Source of the DNA: COMBO-56-21 sp038852315
GTDB lineage: Archaea > Thermoplasmatota > Thermoplasmata > UBA10834
Direction of reading: 5' to 3'
Length of the DNA: 34,180 nucleotides
NCBI GenBank assembly: GCA_038852315.1
Contig: JAWCKF010000018.1
Span: forward strand, 1 to 34,180
In this document: positions 8,419 through 16,342 of the stretch, one piece after another
How the letters are laid out: each line of letters starts with the position of its first letter
Numbering within the stretch: the first letter of the stretch is position 1
The notes under the pieces: generated by a model
Told to the model about the DNA's origin: nothing
Database searches by the model: none
What the model saw: the letters and a program-made list of their open reading frames with translations, nothing else
Position numbers and translations under genes: made by a program

Positions 8419-10315
8419 CCGTGCGGCCACCTCCCATGCCGTGTTTAGGAGCGCCGAGTACCAGCCCCTGCTCGATGAGCCGATCGTACTCAGGCGTGCT
8501 CTCTGCGTATCTCACGAACCTCTCGATCTCGGCGAGGTCCTTTCCGTAGAGAGCCTCGAGCTCCCTCTCAAGCAGCTCGTATGCGTCCACAAGTGCGAGC
8601 TTCGACTGGCAGACCTGCTCGCAGGCCTTGCACCTCATGCAGAGGAACATCCTGTGGGCGTGCTCCTTCGTGATATCTGCACCTCTCGCGACCTCCTTCA
8701 GCGTGAGGAGCTTGCCACGAGCGGTCACGCGCTCGTCGCCGACGACGAGGTACGCGGGGCATACGCTCACACAGGCGCCGCACATCGCACACTCGTCTGC
8801 TATCCTCAGAAGCTCCCTCCTCGTCTTGGGCCTCAGCCTCCTCTCAGCGAACCTGTACGCAGGCCTCATCAGCTTCGACGTGAGCGGGGACCAGACTGCC
8901 GCGACACTCAGGATTGGTCGGATAACAGCGGGACCGAAGAGGGCGCCGAAGAAGCCACCCAGCCTTCCGGAGAGTCCGAACATCTTGCCTGCGTTCATGA
9001 CGCCGTGCGGGTCGAGTGAGTGCTTCGCAGCCCTGAGGGCGGCCAGCCGCGTTCGGTCAACCTCGCCCGAGAAGGGGTTGTTCCAGACGCCGATCGAGTA
9101 GGGCTTTGCCCCGAGATCCAACAGCGCGGATGTGAGAAGCATGGACTTCGCTGCATCGAGCGTGTACCTGATAGTGTTGCCTTGGTCTGTCACAAAGTAG
9201 CAGAGGAGCAGTGCTTCGCCGCCGCTGATGAAGTGTACCTCGAACAGGGGGTCGATGTCAAGCTGCCGGCACAGCCGCTCGGCCTCGGTGAGCGCGCGCC
9301 CGAGCGACTCCATGGCCACGACGACCTCCGAGCCCAGCATCCCAGGACCGAACCGTCTGACCTTCATCGGGAAGAACCGCTCGCTCCACAGATATCTGGC
9401 CAAGTACTCCCTTTCCTCAAAGGGGCGCAGATCGGCCACGAACCTCTGGAAGGCCGATTCCGACTCCTTTCCCTCGATGCTGACAAGGATGGCGTGAGCG
9501 GATCTGAAGTGCTCCCCTCCGATCGACCTGTTTATGTATGGGAACTTCCCGGGGCCCTCGTACAGTATGTGGGCCGGGCGGACTTCGCTTTTCGCGAGCG
9601 AGACTGCGAACCCGATTGCCGCATCCAGCTCGTCGAAGAGCAGCAGGTGTGGCTTAGCGAATGTCGGCCTCTCCCTGACACGGAGCTTGACGGCTGTTAT
9701 CACTCCCAGCTGACCCTCGCTCCCGAAGATTGCATGGAACAGCGGATCCTCGTGACAGAGGCGGCGGACGATGCCGTCTGCCGTGACGAGCTCGACCATC
9801 TCCACGCTCTCACGGACATGACCTTCAGAGAGGCTGTTGATGCCCATCCCGCCCGTCGAAAGCCAACCGGCGACCGTGGAGAACCTGCTGGACGGATATG
9901 TGCGGAGTGTGAGACCGTGCCTCTCCAGCTCGTGGTCCACTTCGGCCCACCGCGCACCCGCTTCGACTGTCACTGTCCTGGCCCTCGGATCGACCTCCAA
10001 TATCCGGTTCATCCGAGAGGTGTCGAGCACCAGGCCGCCGAGCACGGGCACGGAGCCCCCAAAGGGCGAGGAGGCAGAACCTCTCGGGACCACGGTGAGT
10101 CCCCTCGAGGATGCGAACCGCAGAACGGCTGCCACGGCCTCCGCAGACAACGGCTGTACGACCGCTTCCGGAAGCGATCTGAACATGATGTCTTTCATGA
10201 ACCTCGGTATCTCTGCCTGGTCTCTGGTGTACAGCGACCTCTCTCCTTGGGAAGCTACAATCCTCAATCCAGGAATGCCGATCGCCGAGAGCTCACGAGC
10301 GATGGGACTCGCCAC
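8411..10315 (-). CDS. GlcD-type FAD-linked oxidase fused to a two-cluster ferredoxin domain
   Basis: This protein of about 634 residues combines an FAD-binding PCMH domain with a C-terminal Fe-S domain. The flavin part shows PRGSASSPFGGSVPVLGG, the strand ILEVDPRARTVTVEAGARWAEV and STVAGWLSTGGMGINS, followed by a GlcD/D-lactate dehydrogenase-like oxidase domain. CAMCGACVSVCP and CMRCKACEQVCQ give two [4Fe-4S] sites as in GlcF/GlpC-type proteins, but the CCG domains of those proteins are absent. Such enzymes oxidise 2-hydroxyacids (glycolate, lactate, 2-hydroxyglutarate); the substrate is not readable here. I prefer GTG 10315, preceded by GGAGGAG, over ATG 10411, whose extra 32 residues look non-conserved. 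It is the first gene of a tightly overlapping run leading into glutamate synthase, so it may supply that enzyme with electrons. Confidence 0.82.
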   Translation of the reverse strand: MASPIARELSAIGIPGLRIVASQGERSLYTRDQAEIPRFMKDIMFRSLPEAVVQPLSAEAVAAVLRFASSRGLTVVPRGSASSPFGGSVPVLGGLVLDTSRMNRILEVDPRARTVTVEAGARWAEVDHELERHGLTLRTYPSSRFSTVAGWLSTGGMGINSLSEGHVRESVEMVELVTADGIVRRLCHEDPLFHAIFGSEGQLGVITAVKLRVRERPTFAKPHLLLFDELDAAIGFAVSLAKSEVRPAHILYEGPGKFPYINRSIGGEHFRSAHAILVSIEGKESESAFQRFVADLRPFEEREYLARYLWSERFFPMKVRRFGPGMLGSEVVVAMESLGRALTEAERLCRQLDIDPLFEVHFISGGEALLLCYFVTDQGNTIRYTLDAAKSMLLTSALLDLGAKPYSIGVWNNPFSGEVDRTRLAALRAAKHSLDPHGVMNAGKMFGLSGRLGGFFGALFGPAVIRPILSVAAVWSPLTSKLMRPAYRFAERRLRPKTRRELLRIADECAMCGACVSVCPAYLVVGDERVTARGKLLTLKEVARGADITKEHAHRMFLCMRCKACEQVCQSKLALVDAYELLERELEALYGKDLAEIERFVRYAESTPEYDRLIEQGLVLGAPKHGMGGGRTDV

Positions 10316-10573
10316 GGACTCCTCCTTCGCGGAGAATGGCTGAGTGTTTTCCCGGGGGGCGGAGCTGCCACCACAAATGGCCCGGCCTACCTCAGCACTC
10401 TGCACGTGCATCCCCCCTCAGGTATCCCGGCCCCCTTCCGTCCATCCCGGGAACCCAGCTCGAGCACTATGAGACCTCGGCTCCTGCGGGGAGCGGCGCA
10501 CTTCTCGGAGTGCCGCCCTGGGTCTCAAAGGCTCCGTGCTCATCAAACAGTAACCGGCGTAGCGTAGGGTCCG

Positions 10574-10579
10574 TATATA
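10574..10579 (-). promoter_or_regulatory. TATA-like box for the oxidase-glutamate synthase block
   Basis: TATATA within GGGCTATATACGG on the minus strand. It predicts transcription from about 10550, leaving an untranslated leader of roughly 140 bases to ATG 10411 or 235 bases to GTG 10315. It is the best promoter candidate upstream of the five-gene run. Confidence 0.45.
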
Positions 10580-10670
10580 GCCCTTTCGAGTTTCGAGCGC
10601 GACGTTCCCACAGCCTCCAGGGCTGTTGAGAGCGAGACATCGTGATTCTGGCGCGTGTATCGGGCAAGAC

Positions 10671-10678
10671 TATTAATA
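10671..10678 (+). promoter_or_regulatory. TATA box for the OB-fold protein gene
   Basis: TATTAATA lies about 150 bases before the start codon at 10820. The usual 25-base offset puts the transcript start near 10698-10702, at the edge of the inverted repeat GAGTCAA/TTGACTC. Confidence 0.5.
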
Positions 10679-10694
10679 CTGCGAAGTCAAGTGG

Positions 10695-10767
10695 GAGTCA
10701 AGCACCAGTTGTGTGCCGAGCGGTCTGTAGCCGAACATCGTGTTCTACGAAGCCGATAGTTTGACTC
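10695..10767 (+). ncRNA. Candidate structured 5' leader of the OB-fold gene
   Basis: GAGTCAA (10695-10701) and TTGACTC (10761-10767) can pair into a 7-bp closing stem around 59 bases. Inside, GAACA-TCG-TGTTC (10733-10745) makes a perfect 5-bp hairpin, extendable by GTA/TAC. The overall size mimics a tRNA, but there is no T-loop TTCNANN consensus or normal D arm, so it is not a tRNA. It lies at the predicted start of the transcript, 52 bases before the ATG, and could be a regulatory leader. Only hand-found pairing supports it. Confidence 0.3.
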
Positions 10768-10819
10768 GCGTGATTGCCCTGGAATGCAATTGTGCTAAAA
10801 GGCGAAAGGAAGAATAGCC

Positions 10820-11338
10820 ATGGAAGAGAGCGTTGGAGCGGCCCCAGCCGAGGGGCAGAGCGTAGAGACGAAGATAAGAGACCTCACGCCGCAGTCGAAG
10901 AGAGTCGACGTGATGGCGAAGTGTGTCGAGGTCGGAGAGCCGAAGGAGATTCCCGGCAGGTACGGGAACAGCAGACGCGTGGCAGAGGCCACGATCGCGG
11001 ACGAGACGGGCGCGATAGTCCTGTCTCTCTGGGACGAGCAGATAGGGACGGTCGCTAAGGACGACGTGCTGGCCATCAAGAACGGATACGTATCGCTCGT
11101 TCGGGGGCACATGCGCCTGAACGTGGGCAAGTACGGCCAGCTGAGCAAGAGCGACAAGCCGCTGGAAAACCCCAGCACGGCCGTCAACATGAGCGATCAG
11201 GAGCACGAGCAGGAGCGAAGGCGCTTCGGCGGTGGCGGCGGAGGCGGCCGGGACAGGCGCGAGAGGCGTGACAGGGATTCCGGCGACTACGACAGAGACA
11301 GGCCGAAGTACATGACGAAGGGCCGGAGAAGGTTCTGA
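10820..11338 (+). CDS. Single-stranded DNA-binding OB-fold protein (RPA/SOSS-B-like)
   Basis: This 172-residue protein has one OB fold followed by a Gly/Arg-rich tail. The pattern KIRDLTPQSKRVDVMAKCVEVG, then RVAEATIADETGAIVLSLWDEQ and VLAIKNGYVSLVRGHMRLNVGKYG, is the arrangement of small archaeal single-strand binding proteins related to human SOSS-B/hSSB1 and RPA. Residues from about 130 onward are a low-complexity, charged, glycine-rich tail rich in RR and GGG, likely a flexible nucleic-acid or protein contact. It would coat ssDNA in replication and repair. The ATG follows AAAGGAAG. It stands alone, divergent from the glutamate synthase block and convergent with the MFS gene. An RNA-binding role is possible given the RGG-like tail. 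Confidence 0.82.
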   Translation: MEESVGAAPAEGQSVETKIRDLTPQSKRVDVMAKCVEVGEPKEIPGRYGNSRRVAEATIADETGAIVLSLWDEQIGTVAKDDVLAIKNGYVSLVRGHMRLNVGKYGQLSKSDKPLENPSTAVNMSDQEHEQERRRFGGGGGGGRDRRERRDRDSGDYDRDRPKYMTKGRRRF

Positions 11339-11355
11339 GTCGGAGCTAGTGCTCA

Positions 11356-11382
11356 GCGCCCGAGCGTCATCTCGCTGGGCGC
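11356..11382. terminator. Hairpin between convergent genes
   Basis: GCGCCC (11356-11361) pairs with GGGCGC (11377-11382), and AGCG with CGCT inside, giving ten base pairs with one bulged G and a six-base loop. It starts 18 bases after the OB-fold stop codon, between two convergent genes. A short T-rich stretch (TTTCTCTT, about 11411) follows on the plus strand. It is likely a 3'-end structure for the OB-fold transcript. Confidence 0.45.
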
Positions 11383-11421
11383 GCATGAAACCCTTTCTGA
11401 AAACCCGATGTTTCTCTTGTA

Positions 11422-12663
11422 TCATTCGATGAGCGGCGGTTCTTCGCGCTCACGCTTCCGTCTCAGAGGCCGGTCCTTCTCGGGACTGATGACCCTGGCC
11501 AGTCCGAGGTAGCCCAGGCTGGTAACGGAACCGAGCGCTCCGAAAACCAGCCATATGAGCTCCCTCTGGGCCATCACGTCCATCAGCCACATTCCGAAGA
11601 AGAACCCGAGGCCCATCGCAAGGCTTTGGATGAAGCCCGCGAAGCCCATGTATATCCCGCGCTGGGCCTCGGGCGCGTGGTCGGCTATCAGCGCGGAGAC
11701 TATGGACATGTATATCAGCTCGCCGACGGTGATGACCACGATGCACATGAGAAGCGTCGCGAAGTCCGATGCGAAGAATATCATGGCGAAGCCGATGGCG
11801 CCGACGAGGTGGCCTGTCATCAGCACCATCGAGCGCCGCCTCAGCTCCATCTTCGATGTGACCCACAGCTGCAGTCCGACAACCATCACGGCGTTCACTG
11901 CGAACAGCACACCGGGCACTGTCTCGGGGAGTCCGAGGTCCACGGTGGCGTAGAGCTGGAGCACGGACATCCACTGGGACATGAACAGCCACATCACCCC
12001 GGTCATGACTACGATGTAGAGGAACACCCTGTCCCTTGCGACGCCGAACATCGCTCGGAACGTCGCCTCGGCCTTGCTCGCGGCCTCCGGTCTCGTCTCA
12101 GGTATCAGCGCGAGGTTCATCGAGAAGGCGCCCGCAAGGATCGCCGCGCCGAACAGGAAGAGCTCCCTGATCGAGAACGCCGCGACTATGAAGACGCCTA
12201 TCGCGGGGCCGATGAACATGCCCACGTTCCAAGCTATCCTGAGGGTGCTGTATGCCCTCGGCCTGCCCTCGGGCTGGATGACATCGGCTATCATCGCGTT
12301 CGCTGCAGGCATGTAGAGGGAGCCGACGAACGAGTCGGCGAGGACGACGATGAACAGCGTGACGAAGTTGTAAGCGAAGAAGTACAGCATGAGCGTGATG
12401 GACATCATCGAAAGGCTGGACAGCAGCACGGTCCGCCTTCCGATCCTGTCTGCGAGCACTCCGCCCACCATCGTCCCAGGTATGCCCGAGAGGGTGTATC
12501 CGGCGAGGACGACCCCTGCCAGGGTCTCCTCTATGCCGAGGTCCTGGACCATGTAGATCGTGAGGTAGGGTATGATCAGTCCGAAAGCGACGTTCTCGAT
12601 GAGTGCGCTAGCTACGAGCACCTTGAACGCGAGAGGCGACGCTCTCAGATCCTCGAGCACCAT
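11422..12663 (-). CDS. Major facilitator superfamily transporter
   Basis: This 413-residue integral membrane protein has about twelve hydrophobic segments in two halves and a charged cytoplasmic tail (PEKDRPLRRKREREEPP). The loop between segments 2 and 3, GGVLADRIGRRTVLL, is the MFS motif A. Such proteins move small molecules by proton coupling, most often exporting drugs or metabolites; the substrate cannot be read. The ATG at 12663 follows GAGGT with a seven-base gap. It diverges from the MttB-family methyltransferase gene with 120 bases between them, so uptake or export of a methylated amine is conceivable, but only by location. The gene faces the OB-fold gene tail to tail. Confidence 0.85.
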   Translation of the reverse strand: MVLEDLRASPLAFKVLVASALIENVAFGLIIPYLTIYMVQDLGIEETLAGVVLAGYTLSGIPGTMVGGVLADRIGRRTVLLSSLSMMSITLMLYFFAYNFVTLFIVVLADSFVGSLYMPAANAMIADVIQPEGRPRAYSTLRIAWNVGMFIGPAIGVFIVAAFSIRELFLFGAAILAGAFSMNLALIPETRPEAASKAEATFRAMFGVARDRVFLYIVVMTGVMWLFMSQWMSVLQLYATVDLGLPETVPGVLFAVNAVMVVGLQLWVTSKMELRRRSMVLMTGHLVGAIGFAMIFFASDFATLLMCIVVITVGELIYMSIVSALIADHAPEAQRGIYMGFAGFIQSLAMGLGFFFGMWLMDVMAQRELIWLVFGALGSVTSLGYLGLARVISPEKDRPLRRKREREEPPLIE

Positions 12664-12783
12664 GCATCATACCTCATCAGTGGGACCTTTGCAGAACGAC
12701 GGTTTTGCATCGGCGAGCTGAGAGGCCCCGCAGGCAAATGGATTATCTACCCGGCACCCTCTTCCAGGGCGTCGGAGCGGAAT

Positions 12784-14217
12784 ATGGCTACCGCCGAGAT
12801 AAGAGTTCTGTCCAAGGAGGAAATCGAGCTGGTTCATCAGAAGTCCCTCGCGATTCTCGAGCGCACGGGAATAACCGTCCTCAGCGACGTCGCGCTTGAC
12901 GCGCTCGAGGCAGGAGGGGCGATAGTCGACAGGAAGACCATGAGGGCGCGGCTGCCCGAGCACGTGGTCCGCGAGGTCCTCAGACGCGTGCCGAAGGAGG
13001 CGAGGCTGTGCGCGAGGAATCCGCGACAGGACATGCCCGCGCCGAGGAAGGGACACCCGTGGATGGCCACCAACGGCACCGCGGTATACACGAGAGACAT
13101 CCGCACAGGCGAGAGGAGGGCCACCCTCGGGAAGGACCTCAGGGACTTCATGGTGCTGTGTGATGCGATGCAGCCGCTCGACTATGTCTGGCCAATCGTG
13201 ACCGCGCATGACGCGCCCGGAGATTGGCACGCTCTGCACGAACTCGCGATATCCCTGGAGAACACCACGAAGCACGTCCAGGGTGAGGCGATGTCCGCGG
13301 CGGAGGCGCGGGCGGAGATCGAGGTCGCATCCGCGGTTGTGGGCGGCGGCAGGGAACTCGAGAGACGACCGATATTCTCCGTGATACAGTGCCCCATCTG
13401 TCCCCTCGAGTTCGAGAAGGGGTCTGTCGAGGCCGTCATGGAGTTTGCGCGGGCGGGCATACCTGTCGTCTCCATGTCCATGGCGCTCTGCGGTCTCACC
13501 TCGCCCGTTACTCTCGCTGGAACGATCGCGATAGTCAACGCCGAGAACATCGCCAGCTTCGCGATATCGCAGATGACGCGCGCAGGGGCCCCCGTGATTT
13601 ACAGCTCCGAGTCCGCATCGCCCGACATGCAGACGGGCGAGATACACTATGGGGCTCTGGAGGAGGTCCTGCTCTCGGCGGCGGCAGGCCAGATGGCAGC
13701 ACACTATGGGGTCCCCTCCATGGTCGGCGGGTTCGGCGTGGGCCTCCACGGCGAATCCCCTGGGATCAACATCGACCCCGCGGAGCTCGTCTTCACCAGC
13801 ATGACGACCGCGACGGGCACGGACTACGCATCGGGCATAGGCGGGCTGGACCAGGCGAAGGGAGCGGCTCTGGAACAGGTGGTCATAGATTGCGACCTAT
13901 GGTATGCGATACGCGAGATGAGGAAGGAGTTCGCTCTGGACGAAGACAAGTTCGTCCTCGACCTGATCGATAAGGTGGGCCCGGGCGGGACATTCCTCAA
14001 GGAGCCGCACACGGCGCGGAACATGCGCAAAGAGCTCTTCCTTCCGGACAAGGCGATCTCGGAGACGCTCGCTCTCTACAAGCTCGACCGGGGGCAGGTT
14101 GATATCGTGAGAAAGGCGCGGGAGCGCGCTGAGAGGGTTCTGAAGGAACACGTTCCCGAACCGCTCCCGGACGATGTGAGACGCGATATCGCCCGCATCC
14201 TGGCAGCGCACTCGTAG
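12784..14217 (+). CDS. Trimethylamine methyltransferase (MttB) family protein, non-pyrrolysine
   Basis: This 477-residue protein belongs to the MttB/COG5598 superfamily of TIM-barrel methyltransferases that pass a methyl group from an amine to a corrinoid protein. It runs full length with no in-frame TAG before the terminal one, so it is a pyrrolysine-free member, like the glycine betaine, proline betaine or carnitine demethylases. Typical stretches include SLAILERTGITVLSD near the start, PIFSVIQCPICPLEF, VSMSMALCGLTSPVTLAG, and the C-terminal GGTFLKEPHTARNMRKELF. ATG 12784 was taken because the family begins at MATAEIRVLSKEEIE; the frame is open far upstream but that part overlaps the MFS gene. 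No corrinoid-binding protein, RamA-like activator or methyl acceptor gene is in the window, so substrate and acceptor are unknown. Confidence 0.87.
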   Translation: MATAEIRVLSKEEIELVHQKSLAILERTGITVLSDVALDALEAGGAIVDRKTMRARLPEHVVREVLRRVPKEARLCARNPRQDMPAPRKGHPWMATNGTAVYTRDIRTGERRATLGKDLRDFMVLCDAMQPLDYVWPIVTAHDAPGDWHALHELAISLENTTKHVQGEAMSAAEARAEIEVASAVVGGGRELERRPIFSVIQCPICPLEFEKGSVEAVMEFARAGIPVVSMSMALCGLTSPVTLAGTIAIVNAENIASFAISQMTRAGAPVIYSSESASPDMQTGEIHYGALEEVLLSAAAGQMAAHYGVPSMVGGFGVGLHGESPGINIDPAELVFTSMTTATGTDYASGIGGLDQAKGAALEQVVIDCDLWYAIREMRKEFALDEDKFVLDLIDKVGPGGTFLKEPHTARNMRKELFLPDKAISETLALYKLDRGQVDIVRKARERAERVLKEHVPEPLPDDVRRDIARILAAHS

Positions 14218-14226
14218 AGGCCACTT

Positions 14227-14775
14227 TCATCTCTGTATCTTGACGGAATCGACGAACCTCTGCCATCTGCGAGCATCGTCGATCTTGCCCATCAGCTCCC
14301 GCTTCCTGAACTCCGCGAGCTCCGTGCTCTCGGCCGTGCGGAGCTCGTCGATGGCCTTCAGCAGCCCACATATCTCCTCGAGCAGTTCCTTGGCCTTCTC
14401 GACGACGAGAGTGTCCTTCGCGAGCTTCGCCTCGAGGGAGCGGGCCTTCATCCTCAGCTGCGCTATCAGCTCGTCCGCCTTCCTCCTGTCCTCGGGCGTG
14501 AGCTCCTCCTTAGTGACGAGGTCGTAGACCACCTGCCTGAGATCTATCTCCGATCCTCCGAGGACCTCGTGCTCGGGTATCATCATCCCCACCCAGTATA
14601 CGAGCGAGTGGATCCGCGACAGCATCTTCGCGCGCTCCTCGGGCGTCAGGAGACGGCTGGAATCCACGCCGGCCAACGCCTGCTCCGGATCTGCCCGACC
14701 CTGTGCCATCCTGCTCGCCGCGGTATCGTCGGTTGACTGTATTGAGGCTTCGTCTCTTGGGATCGACAGACTCAT
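14227..14775 (-). CDS. Conserved archaeal protein of unknown function (DUF5788-like)
   Basis: This is a 182-residue soluble protein. Its first 40 residues are polar and probably disordered. Then LLTPEERAKMLSRIHSLVYWVGMMIPEHEV and LRQVVYDLVTKEELTPEDRRKADELI form helices, followed by a long charged helix (about residues 100-150) likely to coil. From memory this resembles archaeal DUF5788 proteins; I could not check that. ATG 14775 overlaps the aminotransferase stop as ATGA, so the two are translationally coupled. The frame continues upstream inside the aminotransferase gene and was cut at that ATG. It ends nine bases from the convergent methyltransferase gene. No function is proposed. Confidence 0.72.
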   Translation of the reverse strand: MSLSIPRDEASIQSTDDTAASRMAQGRADPEQALAGVDSSRLLTPEERAKMLSRIHSLVYWVGMMIPEHEVLGGSEIDLRQVVYDLVTKEELTPEDRRKADELIAQLRMKARSLEAKLAKDTLVVEKAKELLEEICGLLKAIDELRTAESTELAEFRKRELMGKIDDARRWQRFVDSVKIQR

Positions 14776-16124
14776 CCTCTCGATGCTATCTCCCTGAACG
14801 CCTCTGCGGAGACCTCGATCGCCCTCTCGATGTCCTCCTTTGAGTGAGCGAGCGACGTGAAGAAGTGCTCGTCTGCGTGCGGCACGCCGAAGAAGATCCC
14901 TCTTCCCAGCGAGTACATGAACCAGTGTCTCCACTTCTCGGCGTCGATGTCTCTCGCATCGCGCCATGTCCTGACCTCCCGGTCCGTGAAGTAGAGCTGT
15001 CCCAGCGACCCGACGGACTCCACCCAGACATCGACGCCGGCGTCCTCGGCGGCGTCCCTGAGGCCGTCGAACAGCATGTCGCCTATAGCGTCTATCCTCC
15101 TGTAGGTCCCCGGCTTCGAGAGTATCTCCAGAGTCTTCAGGCCCGCTGCGACGGAGACCGGGTGTGCATTGTAGGTCCCGCCGTGGTAGACATTGCCTCC
15201 GTCCTTCGGCACTATCTCCTCCATGATGTCCTTCCTGCCGCCGAAGCCCGCGAGCTGGTAGCCGCCGCCGGCGACCTTTGCGATGGAAGTCATGTCGGGC
15301 CTCACGCCGTACCTCTCCTGCGCACCCCCGAAGGCCACCCTGAAGCCAGTCAGGACCTCGTCGAATATCAGGACTATCCCGAGGTCTCTCGTGAGCTTCC
15401 TGAGCTTCTTGAGGTAGCCGTCCCTGGGGGCGAAGCATCCGCCCCCCGCCTGGACCGGCTCGACTATCACGGCTGCGAGCTCGTCAGCGTTCTTGGTTAT
15501 GACCTCTTCTGTCGCTGGCCAATCGTTGAACGGATACACCACCACGAGGTCGGAGATGCACTTGGGTATGCCCTTTCCGAATGGCACCGCGGGCTGCGCG
15601 TTCTTCGGGCCGAGTTTGTCCTCCGGGATGTCCACAGCCTGCAGGACGTAGTCGTGTCCTCCGTGGTATGCCCCCTCAGCCTTCGCTATCTTCTCCCTGC
15701 CTGTGTACGCCCTCGCGACCCTGAGCGGGTGCATCGTCGCCTCGGTCCCCGAGTTAGCGAACCTGAACATCTCGATGGACGGCATGGCTTTCTTGACGAG
15801 GTTCACGTACTCGTGCGCCATCTCAGCCGAGGCGCCGTACATCGTGCCCTTCTCCACCTGCTGCTTCACCGCCCTCACGACCGCTGGATGGTTGTGGCCG
15901 AGTATCATCGGGCCGTACCCGAGCGCGAAGTCGATGATCCGGTTGCCGTCCAGGTCCCAGAGGTAGGGCCCTTTTGCCCTCGTCACATAGAACGGGTACG
16001 GCTCGAAAAACCGCACGTTGCTCTCGACGCCTGCTGGTATGTGTTTCCTGACCTTCTCCCAGTGTGCTCTCGACTTCTTCGTTCGTCTGACGTACTCCCT
16101 CTCGTAGCTCGCGTACGCAGCCAT
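14772..16124 (-). CDS. Class III aminotransferase, glutamate-1-semialdehyde aminomutase-like
   Basis: This 450-residue PLP enzyme shows the class III (ornithine/GSA) aminotransferase fold. NSGTEAT at 124-130 binds the cofactor phosphate, YHGGHD lies at 153-158, IFDEV with Asp255 contacts the pyridine nitrogen, and SIAKVAGGG places the Schiff-base Lys283. The N-terminal DLDGNRIIDFALGYGPMILGHNHPA is close to HemL. The lysine region reads AKVAGGGYQLAGFGGR rather than the GKIIGGGxPVGAxGGR of HemL, and no haem genes are near, so it is more likely a GSA-like transaminase or aminomutase of unknown substrate. ATG 16124 follows GGAGGT with a six-base gap; the frame beyond it lacks coding signs. It is the first gene of a two-gene unit with the small coiled protein. 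Confidence 0.85.
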   Translation of the reverse strand: MAAYASYEREYVRRTKKSRAHWEKVRKHIPAGVESNVRFFEPYPFYVTRAKGPYLWDLDGNRIIDFALGYGPMILGHNHPAVVRAVKQQVEKGTMYGASAEMAHEYVNLVKKAMPSIEMFRFANSGTEATMHPLRVARAYTGREKIAKAEGAYHGGHDYVLQAVDIPEDKLGPKNAQPAVPFGKGIPKCISDLVVVYPFNDWPATEEVITKNADELAAVIVEPVQAGGGCFAPRDGYLKKLRKLTRDLGIVLIFDEVLTGFRVAFGGAQERYGVRPDMTSIAKVAGGGYQLAGFGGRKDIMEEIVPKDGGNVYHGGTYNAHPVSVAAGLKTLEILSKPGTYRRIDAIGDMLFDGLRDAAEDAGVDVWVESVGSLGQLYFTDREVRTWRDARDIDAEKWRHWFMYSLGRGIFFGVPHADEHFFTSLAHSKEDIERAIEVSAEAFREIASRG

Positions 16125-16342
16125 GCTGATACCTCCGTTCCACAGAAGGACCCCTTGGAAAGCCCAGCACCAATCTGGCAGCATCAGAGAAGACTGACCC
16201 ACTCACACCATGCCATAGCTCCGGGCAGCCCTTTCCGGGGCGGAATCCACGGTGACATAGAAAAGGCTTGCGAGGCGGAATTGACTCCCAGACGCTAGAA
16301 CACCCAGAAAGTGATTAGAGCAAGACGGAGATATGCCTCGCG
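16125..16342. other. Divergent intergenic region, no clear promoter
   Basis: This 218-base gap separates the aminotransferase (-) from the membrane protein (+). I see no convincing TATA box for either gene, only short GC-rich repeats near 16221-16240. Confidence 0.5.

Larger units (their letters stand above)
10316..10819. other. Divergent intergenic region between the glutamate synthase block and the OB-fold gene
   Basis: About 500 bases without a convincing gene. It carries a minus-strand TATA-like box (10574-10579), a plus-strand TATA box (10671-10678), tandem TTTCGAG copies near 10584-10597, two AGTCAAG direct repeats 11 bases apart (10685, 10696) and a 73-base foldable element (10695-10767). 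A 66-codon minus-strand frame (10467-10667) shows no family features and is not called. Confidence 0.6.

Noticed and set aside
10467..10667. 66-codon minus-strand gene upstream of the oxidase
   Set aside because: It spans the promoter region, has no ribosome site or recognisable features, and uses atypical codons.
10695..10767. tRNA gene
   Set aside because: The 7-bp outer stem and 73-base length fit, but the T-loop consensus, the D arm and a proper anticodon arm are missing.
11626..12783. N-terminal extension of the MttB-like protein
   Set aside because: The frame is open but lies antisense to the MFS gene and is low-complexity His/Glu/Arg; the family start is at 12784.
14218..14300. Pyrrolysine read-through of the TAG ending the MttB-like gene
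   Set aside because: The protein already has full family length, the continuation runs antisense to another gene, and TAG ends several unrelated genes here.
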